Source: a virus. From it: a DNA stretch of 32,162 nucleotides. This document shows positions 16,863-24,089 of this stretch, one piece after another; the stretch's first letter is position 1; the number at the start of each line of letters is the position of its first letter. The translations under genes and the position numbers were made by a program. Below the pieces are notes generated by a model that worked only from the letters and a program-made list of their open reading frames with translations, was not told where the DNA came from and made no database searches. The DNA is taken from positions 1-32,162 of the IMG/VR virus record IMGVR_UViG_3300042371_000255, one strand, 5' to 3'.

Positions 16863-19712
16863 TTAGACCACTGTATCTCTATCGGCAGACCCAGTACTGA
16901 TAGCATCTTCTAGCGCCTTTTCATCAAAGTTAGGAAGTTTAGTAGCATCGAAGTGAAGTACCGCAATGCCGTTCATTGCACTAAACGAAGTACCTGCACC
17001 CAATCGTTTCTTGTTCTCATCAGAGATTAATGCATTTGATTTCTTGTGTGGGCGTAGAGATTCGTCGAACCCAATTTGCAACTTCTGACAATATTGACGG
17101 TATGCCGCGGTTGACACATATAGTGCCTTGGTATCAGGCTCGTACCTAATAGACATAACCTTACCGCGTGGCTCACGTATAGCCTGTGAATCTAAGCTAG
17201 TGCGTTTGTCTTTAATACCGTTAGCGATAACCATTTCATCTAAGTGACTGTACAAGTAAGCTGATATGCTTTCTGCGGGGTCGGCAATAAATTTCTTAAC
17301 GCTTACACGTGACGCCTTGATGTGGTCAACAATAAAATGCATTACAGGTATATGGTCGATATCGTGTATGCCTAGGCGTCTTGAGATAATACCCGCGGTA
17401 ATTGCTACGGATGCCATCACTAACCAAAAACGTTCTGATGGTTGAGCGTCTGATAACTTCTCTATGCGCTGTTGCACTTGCTCCATCAAGTCCTTTACTC
17501 CCTCTAGGTTAGCTACAAGGTATTGAGCGAATGGACGAATAGCATGCCCGTAGTTGTCGTATAGTTTACCGAAGTGAGTACGTGACCATGTTGGGTCTGC
17601 ATCTTCATCCTTCTCAATATAGAACTCTAGTAAACGGTTTAGCTCACCATCAGGGATTGCTTTAAGTGATAGTAAGTCATCTACTAACGAACTGTTGCCG
17701 GTACTAATCAGTGCTGTTTCCCATGAAGTTGTATTCACTCGGATACCGCTTTCCTGTGCTTTTGCCTTGTGCTTAGCACGGCCTTGTGTTGCTTGATAAA
17801 CTACGTCTGACTTCTCAAGCGGAGGCATGTTAGTAATCTCATCAAACAATGCAGGTAGGTTATGCAGTGTACCCATGATTTGCATCTTGGAGTTTTGCGT
17901 ATCCTTAGCGTTAACAATCTGTGGTTTCGGATTACCATAGATACTTGCGATAGCGTGTAGGATTGTAGACTTACCTGAACCCGATGCGTTACTCATCAAG
18001 TGCAATACAAAACCTTCTACGTTAGTATGACGGACTAATAGTGAGCCAAACCCTAAGAAGAATGCAAATGCACGAGGCTCCATACCCGCCTTACCGTATA
18101 CATTAACTACTTCTTTCCACACATCAAAGCTACCTTTAATTTGGTACGTAGGTATGAACGCTAAGGTTTGTGTTGTTGGAGGGCTGTGCCTAATTTCTGT
18201 TGCTCGTATTTCATCACTCCCGATAATAATTGCGTCGTTTTCCGGAGTCCACCCGAACTGAGTACGGGCATGTTCTAATTCATTGGTTGTTTGCATTTGC
18301 TCAACCCATTTTGCTGCATATGACATAAGTAAATCCACCTGTTTTGGTAATACTGCCATCCCATGATGTGCAAGAGTATCTCGGAATTTATCCCTAGACA
18401 TAATAGATGCTAGGGGTGCCGCAAACTCTATAACACCATCTTTTGGCGAGTGTAGTTTAAAGACTATTGTGTGCCCCAGTTCGGGGTCCTTAATTCGTTG
18501 TGTTGCATAGAAGTCGTGGGTATAAACTAATACATCCGGCTCATCCTCATCGCCCTTCTTGTACACGCCACCTAACTTGCCCCTAACAAATGGGAATGGG
18601 TACGGCGGTATTGTGTACGTTACTTGCTCTTTTGTTTCTTTATCTGTTGTTACTACAACATTGTCCTCAGCGGTAGCTTCTATAACTGATGAATCTAGTT
18701 TTAATGGTGTCGAGATTTTATGTGGACATCCCTCGCACCCAATAGGGTTTAGCTGTTTAAAGGTATCGCAGTAATGGGGTTTAGTATCTGCGGCTTTAGC
18801 TAACGCTGTTTCTCTGTTGTAGTCATGGTGTTTCTCAGAGATTTTAATGATTGCGAACTCTCTATCTACGCACTTATCTGCAATAGATAACCCTGCTCGC
18901 CATAAATCGTAACTAATAGTTTCTTGATTTTCGTATATGTATTTTAGTTGGTTACATCCCTCTCCCTTCATGCTCTTCTGCATGATGCGTTTAAACGAGT
19001 GCTCCATGTTACCCATTGCTCGTTTAGTAGTTTCGTCTAACGCACCGTAGTTTAATCGTTTACCTGCAATAGCAAGACCGCCGCTATCCGATGGGAATAG
19101 TTCTTTAAATACGCTGAACGGACTAACTACACCGTCTGTAACAATCGATACAGGTAGTGGGTTGTTCGGGTCTTTCAAATGCATAGTTCCCGGGATGCGC
19201 AATACCCTCGCACCATCTGCAGGTACACTTAAATCAATATCAAACTTATGCGCGATACATGATTTCTTAAATGCTTCTGCGTGTGGTATCCAGTCGTTAT
19301 ACGACACAGCTTCTGTAAACGGCCAGTATGCATGTAGTCCGCGGCCTGATGAAACCACCGTAGGTTTGGGCATACCAACTTGCTTGCAGTACTGGCGTAA
19401 TGCTTTCATACCATCCACAGCATTGGCATAGGGCTTTCCTTCCCCACAATCAATGTCTAGGTAGTAAGACTTTAGTTCGTTTATATTGGCAACAATACGG
19501 GATTTGGTTGTTTTAAAAGACGCCAATGCGAAGAACGCATCAAACCCTTTCTCTACAAACCCTGCTGACTTCTCCAACAACTCATCAATAGTTTCAATGC
19601 CTATTTGACGTACTGTGTTAGAGGCTTCCCCGTCCCCTTGCTTTATTCCAAACAGAAAGTATTTACCACCTGCGGGCAATACTGATTCTAAAAATTCCTT
19701 TGGAGTATTCAT
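16863..19712 (-). CDS. PrimPol-type primase fused to a DUF927-like helicase
   Basis: The 949-residue product would prime and unwind DNA at the phage fork. The N-terminal part has archaeo-eukaryotic primase features: D86-I-D88 after a beta strand, S-S-G-R-G-L-H127, and D160 then R-V-L-R-I-P-G-T-M-H178. A Cys cluster follows (C315, C326, C329, H331 in C-E-G-C-P-H), a likely zinc site. The C-terminal half has a Walker A motif N-A-S-G-S-G-K581-S-T, a Walker B-like L-F-D-E625 and N-T-T-S-W-E-T-A-L-I-S-T-G-N-S sensor region, as in DUF927/SF3-like ATPases. GAGGA lies 5 nt upstream of the ATG. It is the last gene of the leftward operon, preceded by an HTH gene and followed by the terminator. Confidence 0.85.
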   Translation of the reverse strand: MNTPKEFLESVLPAGGKYFLFGIKQGDGEASNTVRQIGIETIDELLEKSAGFVEKGFDAFFALASFKTTKSRIVANINELKSYYLDIDCGEGKPYANAVDGMKALRQYCKQVGMPKPTVVSSGRGLHAYWPFTEAVSYNDWIPHAEAFKKSCIAHKFDIDLSVPADGARVLRIPGTMHLKDPNNPLPVSIVTDGVVSPFSVFKELFPSDSGGLAIAGKRLNYGALDETTKRAMGNMEHSFKRIMQKSMKGEGCNQLKYIYENQETISYDLWRAGLSIADKCVDREFAIIKISEKHHDYNRETALAKAADTKPHYCDTFKQLNPIGCEGCPHKISTPLKLDSSVIEATAEDNVVVTTDKETKEQVTYTIPPYPFPFVRGKLGGVYKKGDEDEPDVLVYTHDFYATQRIKDPELGHTIVFKLHSPKDGVIEFAAPLASIMSRDKFRDTLAHHGMAVLPKQVDLLMSYAAKWVEQMQTTNELEHARTQFGWTPENDAIIIGSDEIRATEIRHSPPTTQTLAFIPTYQIKGSFDVWKEVVNVYGKAGMEPRAFAFFLGFGSLLVRHTNVEGFVLHLMSNASGSGKSTILHAIASIYGNPKPQIVNAKDTQNSKMQIMGTLHNLPALFDEITNMPPLEKSDVVYQATQGRAKHKAKAQESGIRVNTTSWETALISTGNSSLVDDLLSLKAIPDGELNRLLEFYIEKDEDADPTWSRTHFGKLYDNYGHAIRPFAQYLVANLEGVKDLMEQVQQRIEKLSDAQPSERFWLVMASVAITAGIISRRLGIHDIDHIPVMHFIVDHIKASRVSVKKFIADPAESISAYLYSHLDEMVIANGIKDKRTSLDSQAIREPRGKVMSIRYEPDTKALYVSTAAYRQYCQKLQIGFDESLRPHKKSNALISDENKKRLGAGTSFSAMNGIAVLHFDATKLPNFDEKALEDAISTGSADRDTVV

Positions 19713-19794
19713 ACCGTCCTCAACCGTTAAAATTATAGGGGCAAAGCACGACGGCAGTGCTCTTTTGGTGGCTAACCTAGCCCCCCATTACTTG
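19713..19794 (-). promoter_or_regulatory. Leader with possible -10 box and small dyad upstream of the primase
   Basis: On the minus strand TATAAT (19737-19732) lies 20 nt upstream of the primase ATG, and an inverted repeat AGCAC/GTGCT (19745-19749 with 19757-19761) sits just above it. No good -35 hexamer stands at 16-18 nt. The upstream neighbour encodes a small HTH protein that could bind here. A promoter is possible but weakly supported. Confidence 0.25.
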
Positions 19795-20043
19795 CTAACC
19801 TGCTACATGCAATTCATGAAGCAGAACATTAATCTTCTCATGGTGTCGTCTAGGGACGTTGCTTTCCCCTTTGAACCATGCGTAGACGGTAGTACGAGAT
19901 ACCCCAAAGTGCTTGGCTATTTTCATTACTGGAACATTTGACATAATACAGGCAAGGGCTAACTGCACCCCCACCATCGTATTATCTGCCGCGTTAACGT
20001 CGTCGATGAATCCCGTAGAATAGCCTCGTGTAGAAGCTACCAT
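19795..20043 (-). CDS. Small helix-turn-helix DNA-binding protein
   Basis: The 82-residue product contains one helix-turn-helix at about residues 38-60 (VMKIAKHFGVSRTTVYAWFK), in which G-V-S-R-T-T-V-Y is the turn and recognition helix, followed by a basic patch (P-R-R-H-H-E-K). It has no ligand or dimer domain. GAGGAG overlaps the stop of the SSB-like gene just before its ATG (2-nt gap), so the two are coupled. Candidate targets are the leader of the downstream primase gene or the 27.8 kb dyads. It could also be an accessory replication protein that marks an origin. Confidence 0.75.
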   Translation of the reverse strand: MVASTRGYSTGFIDDVNAADNTMVGVQLALACIMSNVPVMKIAKHFGVSRTTVYAWFKGESNVPRRHHEKINVLLHELHVAG

Positions 20044-20045
20044 GA

Positions 20046-20945
20046 TTACTCCTCATCATCCCAAGTGCTTAGGATAGAAGACATATCTGCTTTTGGTGCA
20101 GGTGCTGCTTCTTCTTTCTTAGCCTTGACTACGACTGGCTCGGACTCTGCTGCCTCAACTTTTGCTTCCGGTGCTGGTGCAGGGGCCGCTGTTGGTTTAG
20201 GGGCTGCGATAGCTGCTTGGGCCGCTTTTGGTGGAGCTACAGTCATCGTGACACAACGCTTAGCCGCTTCTGATTTGCCTTTCTCCATGGCATTCATGAA
20301 CGCGTCGTTATCTAGATAGCTGATAGGTTTGAAAGTAAGTTTCGGTGTATCTGCATTAATATCAAACTTCATTTCAGTAACCACTGCAGAGACAGGCACA
20401 CCTTGCGCACCTAAGTAACGGCCATACGCTTGTAAAGGCATACGACCATTATCTGCATCACCGAAGATTGAAGTAGCTGATAAGTCTAATTGATACACAT
20501 CGCCGCGTGGGTCATTCTCTAACAACACAGCAACACGTTGACGGTAACGGCAAGCACGTGAACCATTGGAACCGGAACCACCGACGTTTTGTTTGCAGTC
20601 CATACACTTCGTAGCTTGCGCATTGTTTGCTTTTGCATCAGGTGTTATGCCGTCAGCCGACCAACAATCAGGTGGGGTAGCTTCTTTACTAGGGTCATAT
20701 GCGCCTTCGTAGAATGTACGTGATATGTGCTCTGCCGCCGCAACGATGATTACGTTCATGGTATTTGATTCACTAGCCGCAACTTCTTTACCACCTGAAA
20801 TCATGCGGAATACACGACCACGGATAGATATACGATGATTGCTAGAACCCTCGCCGCCCATCAATGCTTTTGTAGTTGCATCTAGTTCGAACTTTTGTAA
20901 GTGAGCCGGTAAGGGCATGTTTGATAATGCTAAATCTGTAGACAT
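20046..20945 (-). CDS. Probable single-stranded-DNA-binding protein with zinc-like Cys set and acidic tail
   Basis: The 299-residue product has a beta-rich N-terminal domain (HRISIRGRVFRMI, then MNVIIVAAAEHISRTFY) with four cysteines at about 94, 114, 117 and 132, arranged like a zinc site. From about residue 238 it is an Ala/Pro/Lys linker. It ends in S-T-W-D-D-E-E, an acidic tip like the C-terminal tails of SSB proteins that recruit partners. Position between an HTH gene and a helper protein in the replication block supports an SSB role. It lacks a recognisable bacterial SSB OB signature, so the assignment rests on the tail and context. AGGAGATAC precedes the ATG. Confidence 0.6.
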   Translation of the reverse strand: MSTDLALSNMPLPAHLQKFELDATTKALMGGEGSSNHRISIRGRVFRMISGGKEVAASESNTMNVIIVAAAEHISRTFYEGAYDPSKEATPPDCWSADGITPDAKANNAQATKCMDCKQNVGGSGSNGSRACRYRQRVAVLLENDPRGDVYQLDLSATSIFGDADNGRMPLQAYGRYLGAQGVPVSAVVTEMKFDINADTPKLTFKPISYLDNDAFMNAMEKGKSEAAKRCVTMTVAPPKAAQAAIAAPKPTAAPAPAPEAKVEAAESEPVVVKAKKEEAAPAPKADMSSILSTWDDEE

Positions 20946-20954
20946 TTGTATCTC

Positions 20955-21356
20955 CTATTTTTTAGTAATAACTACTGCGTATCTGCTGTTTACGTTTAAC
21001 CCCGGTGGGTGCAGGTCGGGATAATCCTCTAGGAATTGAGTCATGTTTCCTTGGCTAACTCGCTTCTCTAATAAATCTAATGCATCGTGCTCTTTAATGA
21101 AGTTATGGAATGAATACCAATCGTTCGTGTCGTAGCGTTTGTAAATCCGCTTTGTAACCGTACCAAATTCCGTACGCATACTTTCAGCGCCCATCGTTTT
21201 AAGTATCTCTAGAAGCTCATTATTGATTACATCTAATTGGCTTTCTAAAGCTTTATCTTCCTCTTCATAAGCCGCAGAAATTGCTCTGCGTTTGTCCCTA
21301 ATTTTTACGTAAATCTTAACCAACTTCTTAGCTAAGTCTACTTTTTCTTCTGACAT
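20955..21356 (-). CDS. Conserved helical replication-block protein of unknown function
   Basis: The 133-residue product is mostly charged helix in its first half (KLVKIYVKIRDKRRAIS, then E-E-E-D-K-A-L-E), followed by a segment with T-E-F-G-T-V-T-K-R, D-W-Y-S-F-H-N-F-I, and an end reading P-P-G-L-N-V-N-S-R-Y-A-V-V-I. I recall that ending from phage proteins encoded beside recombination or SSB genes, but not a function. A perfect AAGGAGGT stands just before the ATG, the strongest ribosome binding site seen here, so high expression is likely. Confidence 0.7.
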   Translation of the reverse strand: MSEEKVDLAKKLVKIYVKIRDKRRAISAAYEEEDKALESQLDVINNELLEILKTMGAESMRTEFGTVTKRIYKRYDTNDWYSFHNFIKEHDALDLLEKRVSQGNMTQFLEDYPDLHPPGLNVNSRYAVVITKK

Positions 21357-21365
21357 AGTACCTCC

Positions 21366-21386
21366 TTATATCCAGTGAAATTCCAT
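21366..21386 (-). CDS. Possible six-codon leader ORF (MEFHWI)
   Basis: Between the helicase stop and the next gene, AAGGAG (21396-21391) is followed after 4 nt by ATG and six codons, M-E-F-H-W-I, then TAA. That stop overlaps the AAGGAGGT of the next gene. It may deliver ribosomes to, or attenuate, the downstream gene, or may be chance in a 53-nt gap. Confidence 0.25.
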   Translation of the reverse strand: MEFHWI

Positions 21387-21409
21387 CTTACTCCTTATGT
21401 TTAACAATG

Positions 21410-22957
21410 TCAACCTTCTTCTATAACTGTTTTATACAAATCAATCATTCGAGAGTGGATGTCGACTTTCTCGTCTAACATCTTGTACACGCGGGCCTCT
21501 ACGGGACTGCCTTGTAAGTGCACTACAGTTACTGGGTTTCGTTGTCCTGCGCGATGTACGCGGGCATTGGCTTGCAAGTAGGTCTCGATAGAAGTAATCG
21601 GTGCCCACCATACAATTACGTTTGCCGCATGAAGTGTTACCCCGTGTGCCGCGGCTTGTGGTTGAATGACTAGTACCTTCGGGTCTTGCGTATCTTGGAA
21701 CTGTGCAAAGATTGATGTCCGTTTAGTAGCAGATACTTCCCCATTGATGATAGCGTTACTAATCCCACTTGCCGTTAGCTCATTTGAAATCTGATGAATA
21801 ACATGTTTGAACGGAGCAAAGATTAGTACCTTGTGACTAGCCTCTTCTATAACTTCTTTCAGAGCACTCATACGCTCAGCGCAATCGAACGCCACGACTT
21901 CTCCACTATCCGAGTAGACTGCACCTGCGCTTAACTGCAATAGTTTGTTTAGATTGGCGGCCGCATTGACTGTGGTTATTTCTTCCCCTGCCGCTACAGT
22001 AGTCATCTGTTTGCGTAGTAGCTCGTAGTATTTTACTTGTTGCTTAGATAGTGGGGTCTCCCTAAATACATGGGTAACTTCGGGTAAGTCTAAGCATTCT
22101 TCCTTGGTAAAACGTATGGCTGGTTGAAGTGCTTGGAATACAATATCCTCTGACCTTGCACGGGGTACCCACTTGAACTGCGTTAGGCGTTGCATCACCA
22201 TGTCCCTAAACCCACCGAAGAACTTAGGCACTGAAGTAGGACTGACTAGCTTAGCTAACCCAAAGGCATCTGTGGGGGATTGTGCCGCTGGAGTACCTGT
22301 CATCATCCATAACCAAGTATCAGGCTTTACTAGGGAGTTCAACACTTTCCATCGTTTAGTCTGTGGGTTCTTATAGGCATTGGCTTCGTCTACTACAATC
22401 AAATCAAACCCACTCTTTGCCACTTCCTCACCAATAATCTCTAGCCCATCGAAGTTGCATATAACAAAGTCGGCGTCACTGTGGATAGCCTTGATACGTT
22501 TCTCTCGGGAATGACTATGCGCAATCACACATGTACGGTGGAGCGCGAACTTAAAGATGTCGTTTTGCCATGCGGACTGCATGATTGATAGTGGGCACAA
22601 TACTAAAACACGTTTAACAGCACCTATGTTCATTAGGTAGTCAGCCGCCCATATAACACTGCCTGTTTTACCTGTACCCATCTCACTAAAACAAAATGCT
22701 TTGCGATGCAGGGTTAGGAAGGCCGCTGTTGTCTTTTGGTGGTTGAACGGCTTGTACAGGCCAGGCCACTGGTAGTGTCCCAAAATGGGACTAGGTACGC
22801 TTTTATAGCGTAAGTTTTTAAGCACTTGAGATTCTTCTAAACCCCAATGTACTAACACTTCACCTGAATCTAATAGCTTGCTTTTTGGTATGACCGTTGT
22901 AATTTTTTGTGGGTCACGCACTTTCAATAGCAATGCTTTGTTGTCAATAATTTGCAC
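21410..22957 (-). CDS. SNF2-family DNA helicase/translocase
   Basis: From GTG 22957 the product has 515 residues and both RecA-like lobes of a superfamily 2 SNF2 ATPase. Lobe 1 has F-N-H-Q near residue 71, Walker A G-T-G-K-T at 94-98, Walker B D-E-A-N at 190-193 and T-G-T-P at 220-223. Lobe 2 ends with the arginine-finger motif Q-A-N-A-R-V-H-R-A-G-Q at 462-472. It probably remodels DNA or strips proteins during phage replication or recombination. The frame is open to a TTG at 23068, but the extra 37 residues look non-coding and lack a binding site, whereas a G-rich stretch precedes the GTG. No nuclease domain is fused. Confidence 0.9.
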   Translation of the reverse strand: MQIIDNKALLLKVRDPQKITTVIPKSKLLDSGEVLVHWGLEESQVLKNLRYKSVPSPILGHYQWPGLYKPFNHQKTTAAFLTLHRKAFCFSEMGTGKTGSVIWAADYLMNIGAVKRVLVLCPLSIMQSAWQNDIFKFALHRTCVIAHSHSREKRIKAIHSDADFVICNFDGLEIIGEEVAKSGFDLIVVDEANAYKNPQTKRWKVLNSLVKPDTWLWMMTGTPAAQSPTDAFGLAKLVSPTSVPKFFGGFRDMVMQRLTQFKWVPRARSEDIVFQALQPAIRFTKEECLDLPEVTHVFRETPLSKQQVKYYELLRKQMTTVAAGEEITTVNAAANLNKLLQLSAGAVYSDSGEVVAFDCAERMSALKEVIEEASHKVLIFAPFKHVIHQISNELTASGISNAIINGEVSATKRTSIFAQFQDTQDPKVLVIQPQAAAHGVTLHAANVIVWWAPITSIETYLQANARVHRAGQRNPVTVVHLQGSPVEARVYKMLDEKVDIHSRMIDLYKTVIEEG

Positions 22958-23172
22958 TAAATGCCCCCGTCGGCGATAGAGAATTGCACCATATCGATGT
23001 TTCGATTGGCGTTGTAAGTGACCCGTCTCGTGGGTCAGTCGATTAAATCGTAGCGCGGAGTCATACAATACGAAAGGTTTGCACTACTTCAATTGGTGTT
23101 GTTTGCCATGAACCGATTTATCGCGGCTCTCTAATCCCACTCACACCTAACGGACTAGAGACTTGTCGTAAT
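22958..23172 (-). other. Gap upstream of the SNF2 gene
   Basis: About 215 nt with no convincing gene. On the minus strand TTGAAG and TATTGT about 16 nt apart form a weak promoter-like pair near 23055-23085. I tested both strands for a tRNA T-loop and cloverleaf and found none. Confidence 0.35.
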
Positions 23173-23421
23173 TCATTTTTTTACTGTTTTCTTTTTATAG
23201 TTTCTTGCTCGATTCTTACTCGGCTCTTCTAAGTAGTAGCCATCTGAGTTTGAACCACCCTTGCTTAATGCTTTTACATGACTTACGTCTTTACCCGTGC
23301 GGTCAACCCCTTTTTTATCTAGGGCTCTACGTGCACGTTGGCGTTCCATGCGGTTAGGTAACTCGCCGCGTTTCTGTTGCAATTCATAGTCTTGCTTGTA
23401 ATCTCGTTTCTTTGTAGCCAT
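23173..23421 (-). CDS. Small basic HNH-like protein
   Basis: The 82-residue product is very basic. It contains G-K-D-V-S-H-V-K-A-L-S-K-G-G-S-N-S at about residues 43-59, then E-P-S-K-N-R, a pattern like the beta-beta-alpha core of HNH nucleases (D/H-V-x-H-...-G-G-x-N-...-N-R). It lacks the usual second zinc or metal residues and is short, so it may be a minimal DNA-binding or nicking protein. It starts after a clean GGAG, 2 nt downstream of the Cas4-like gene. Other phages have similar proteins, by memory, without a known role. Confidence 0.6.
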   Translation of the reverse strand: MATKKRDYKQDYELQQKRGELPNRMERQRARRALDKKGVDRTGKDVSHVKALSKGGSNSDGYYLEEPSKNRARNYKKKTVKK

Positions 23422-23423
23422 AG

Positions 23424-24089
23424 TTAACTCCGTGTATTATGGTGACAGTCTACTACTGGGCACCAACCTTTGCAAGTGAAGTTAGGTTTCGGGCTCCATG
23501 CCTCTTTCTCAATCGAGGCTTCTAAACGCTTGGTGTCTTCCAACCATTTCATCCAGTATATATGTTGCTTGTCATTTGTAAAGTCTGTTTTTACAAAATC
23601 ATTTGCCACTACAAACATCAAGCCCGCTTTAATCTTTTTAACGTCGGGGAAGTGTTTAAACACAGCTAAAGATAATATTTCTAACTGCTTAGTGTCTGCA
23701 TACTTACTGTTCTTGCTCGTCTTGTAGTCTACTAAGAACGCCTTATCTGCACGAATAATCAACAAGTCAGCTACGCCACGCCACCAAACTTCAGGGTCAT
23801 AGAAGTCACAGGGGGTTAGGTCTTCCTTCAAGCCCATCTTATGTTCACAGTATCTATCGCCCTCTATCTGTTCTAAGGGTCTTAGTTGTTCTTGCAAGAA
23901 TATAAACTTCTCAGGTATCGGCGTACCATCTCGCATGTATAGTTCAGCGGCCTCGTGCACCATCGTCCCATATAGCAAGTGGTCTGCGGGTGGTTCTACT
24001 ATGTCTTTCTTAATTCTAAGCCTGAAGTACTTGTGCGGGCATTGCAAAAACAAATTCAAACTACTATACGACCACGTGTACTTAGCCAT
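23424..24089 (-). CDS. PD-(D/E)XK nuclease of the RecB/Cas4-like type with Fe-S cysteines
   Basis: From ATG 24089 the product has 221 residues. The nuclease core shows G-T-M-V-H45-E, D108 in G-V-A-D, D121-Y-K123 and Q135, the RecB-family metal site. Four cysteines frame it, C17 in F-L-Q-C-P-H and C206, C210 and C215 at the end, the pattern of the 4Fe-4S clusters of Cas4 and AddB. Family members are 5' to 3' exonucleases. No cas1 or CRISPR array is near, so a role in replication or recombination end-processing is more likely than adaptation. The ATG shares one base with the polymerase stop; an upstream in-frame TTG is less likely. Confidence 0.85.
   Translation of the reverse strand: MAKYTWSYSSLNLFLQCPHKYFRLRIKKDIVEPPADHLLYGTMVHEAAELYMRDGTPIPEKFIFLQEQLRPLEQIEGDRYCEHKMGLKEDLTPCDFYDPEVWWRGVADLLIIRADKAFLVDYKTSKNSKYADTKQLEILSLAVFKHFPDVKKIKAGLMFVVANDFVKTDFTNDKQHIYWMKWLEDTKRLEASIEKEAWSPKPNFTCKGWCPVVDCHHNTRS

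Noticed and set aside
16709-16906. 65-codon minus-strand frame at the operon end
   Set aside because: Overlaps the primase 3' end out of frame and runs through the hairpins; no leader signal.
22958-23068. 37-codon N-terminal extension of the SNF2 protein from TTG 23068
   Set aside because: No Shine-Dalgarno and unusual His/Arg-rich residues before the conserved domain; GTG 22957 fits better.
22958-23172. Possible tRNA in the gap
   Set aside because: Checked both strands for T-loop (GTTCRANNC) and paired arms; nearest match GGTTCATGGC lacks pairing and the invariant A.
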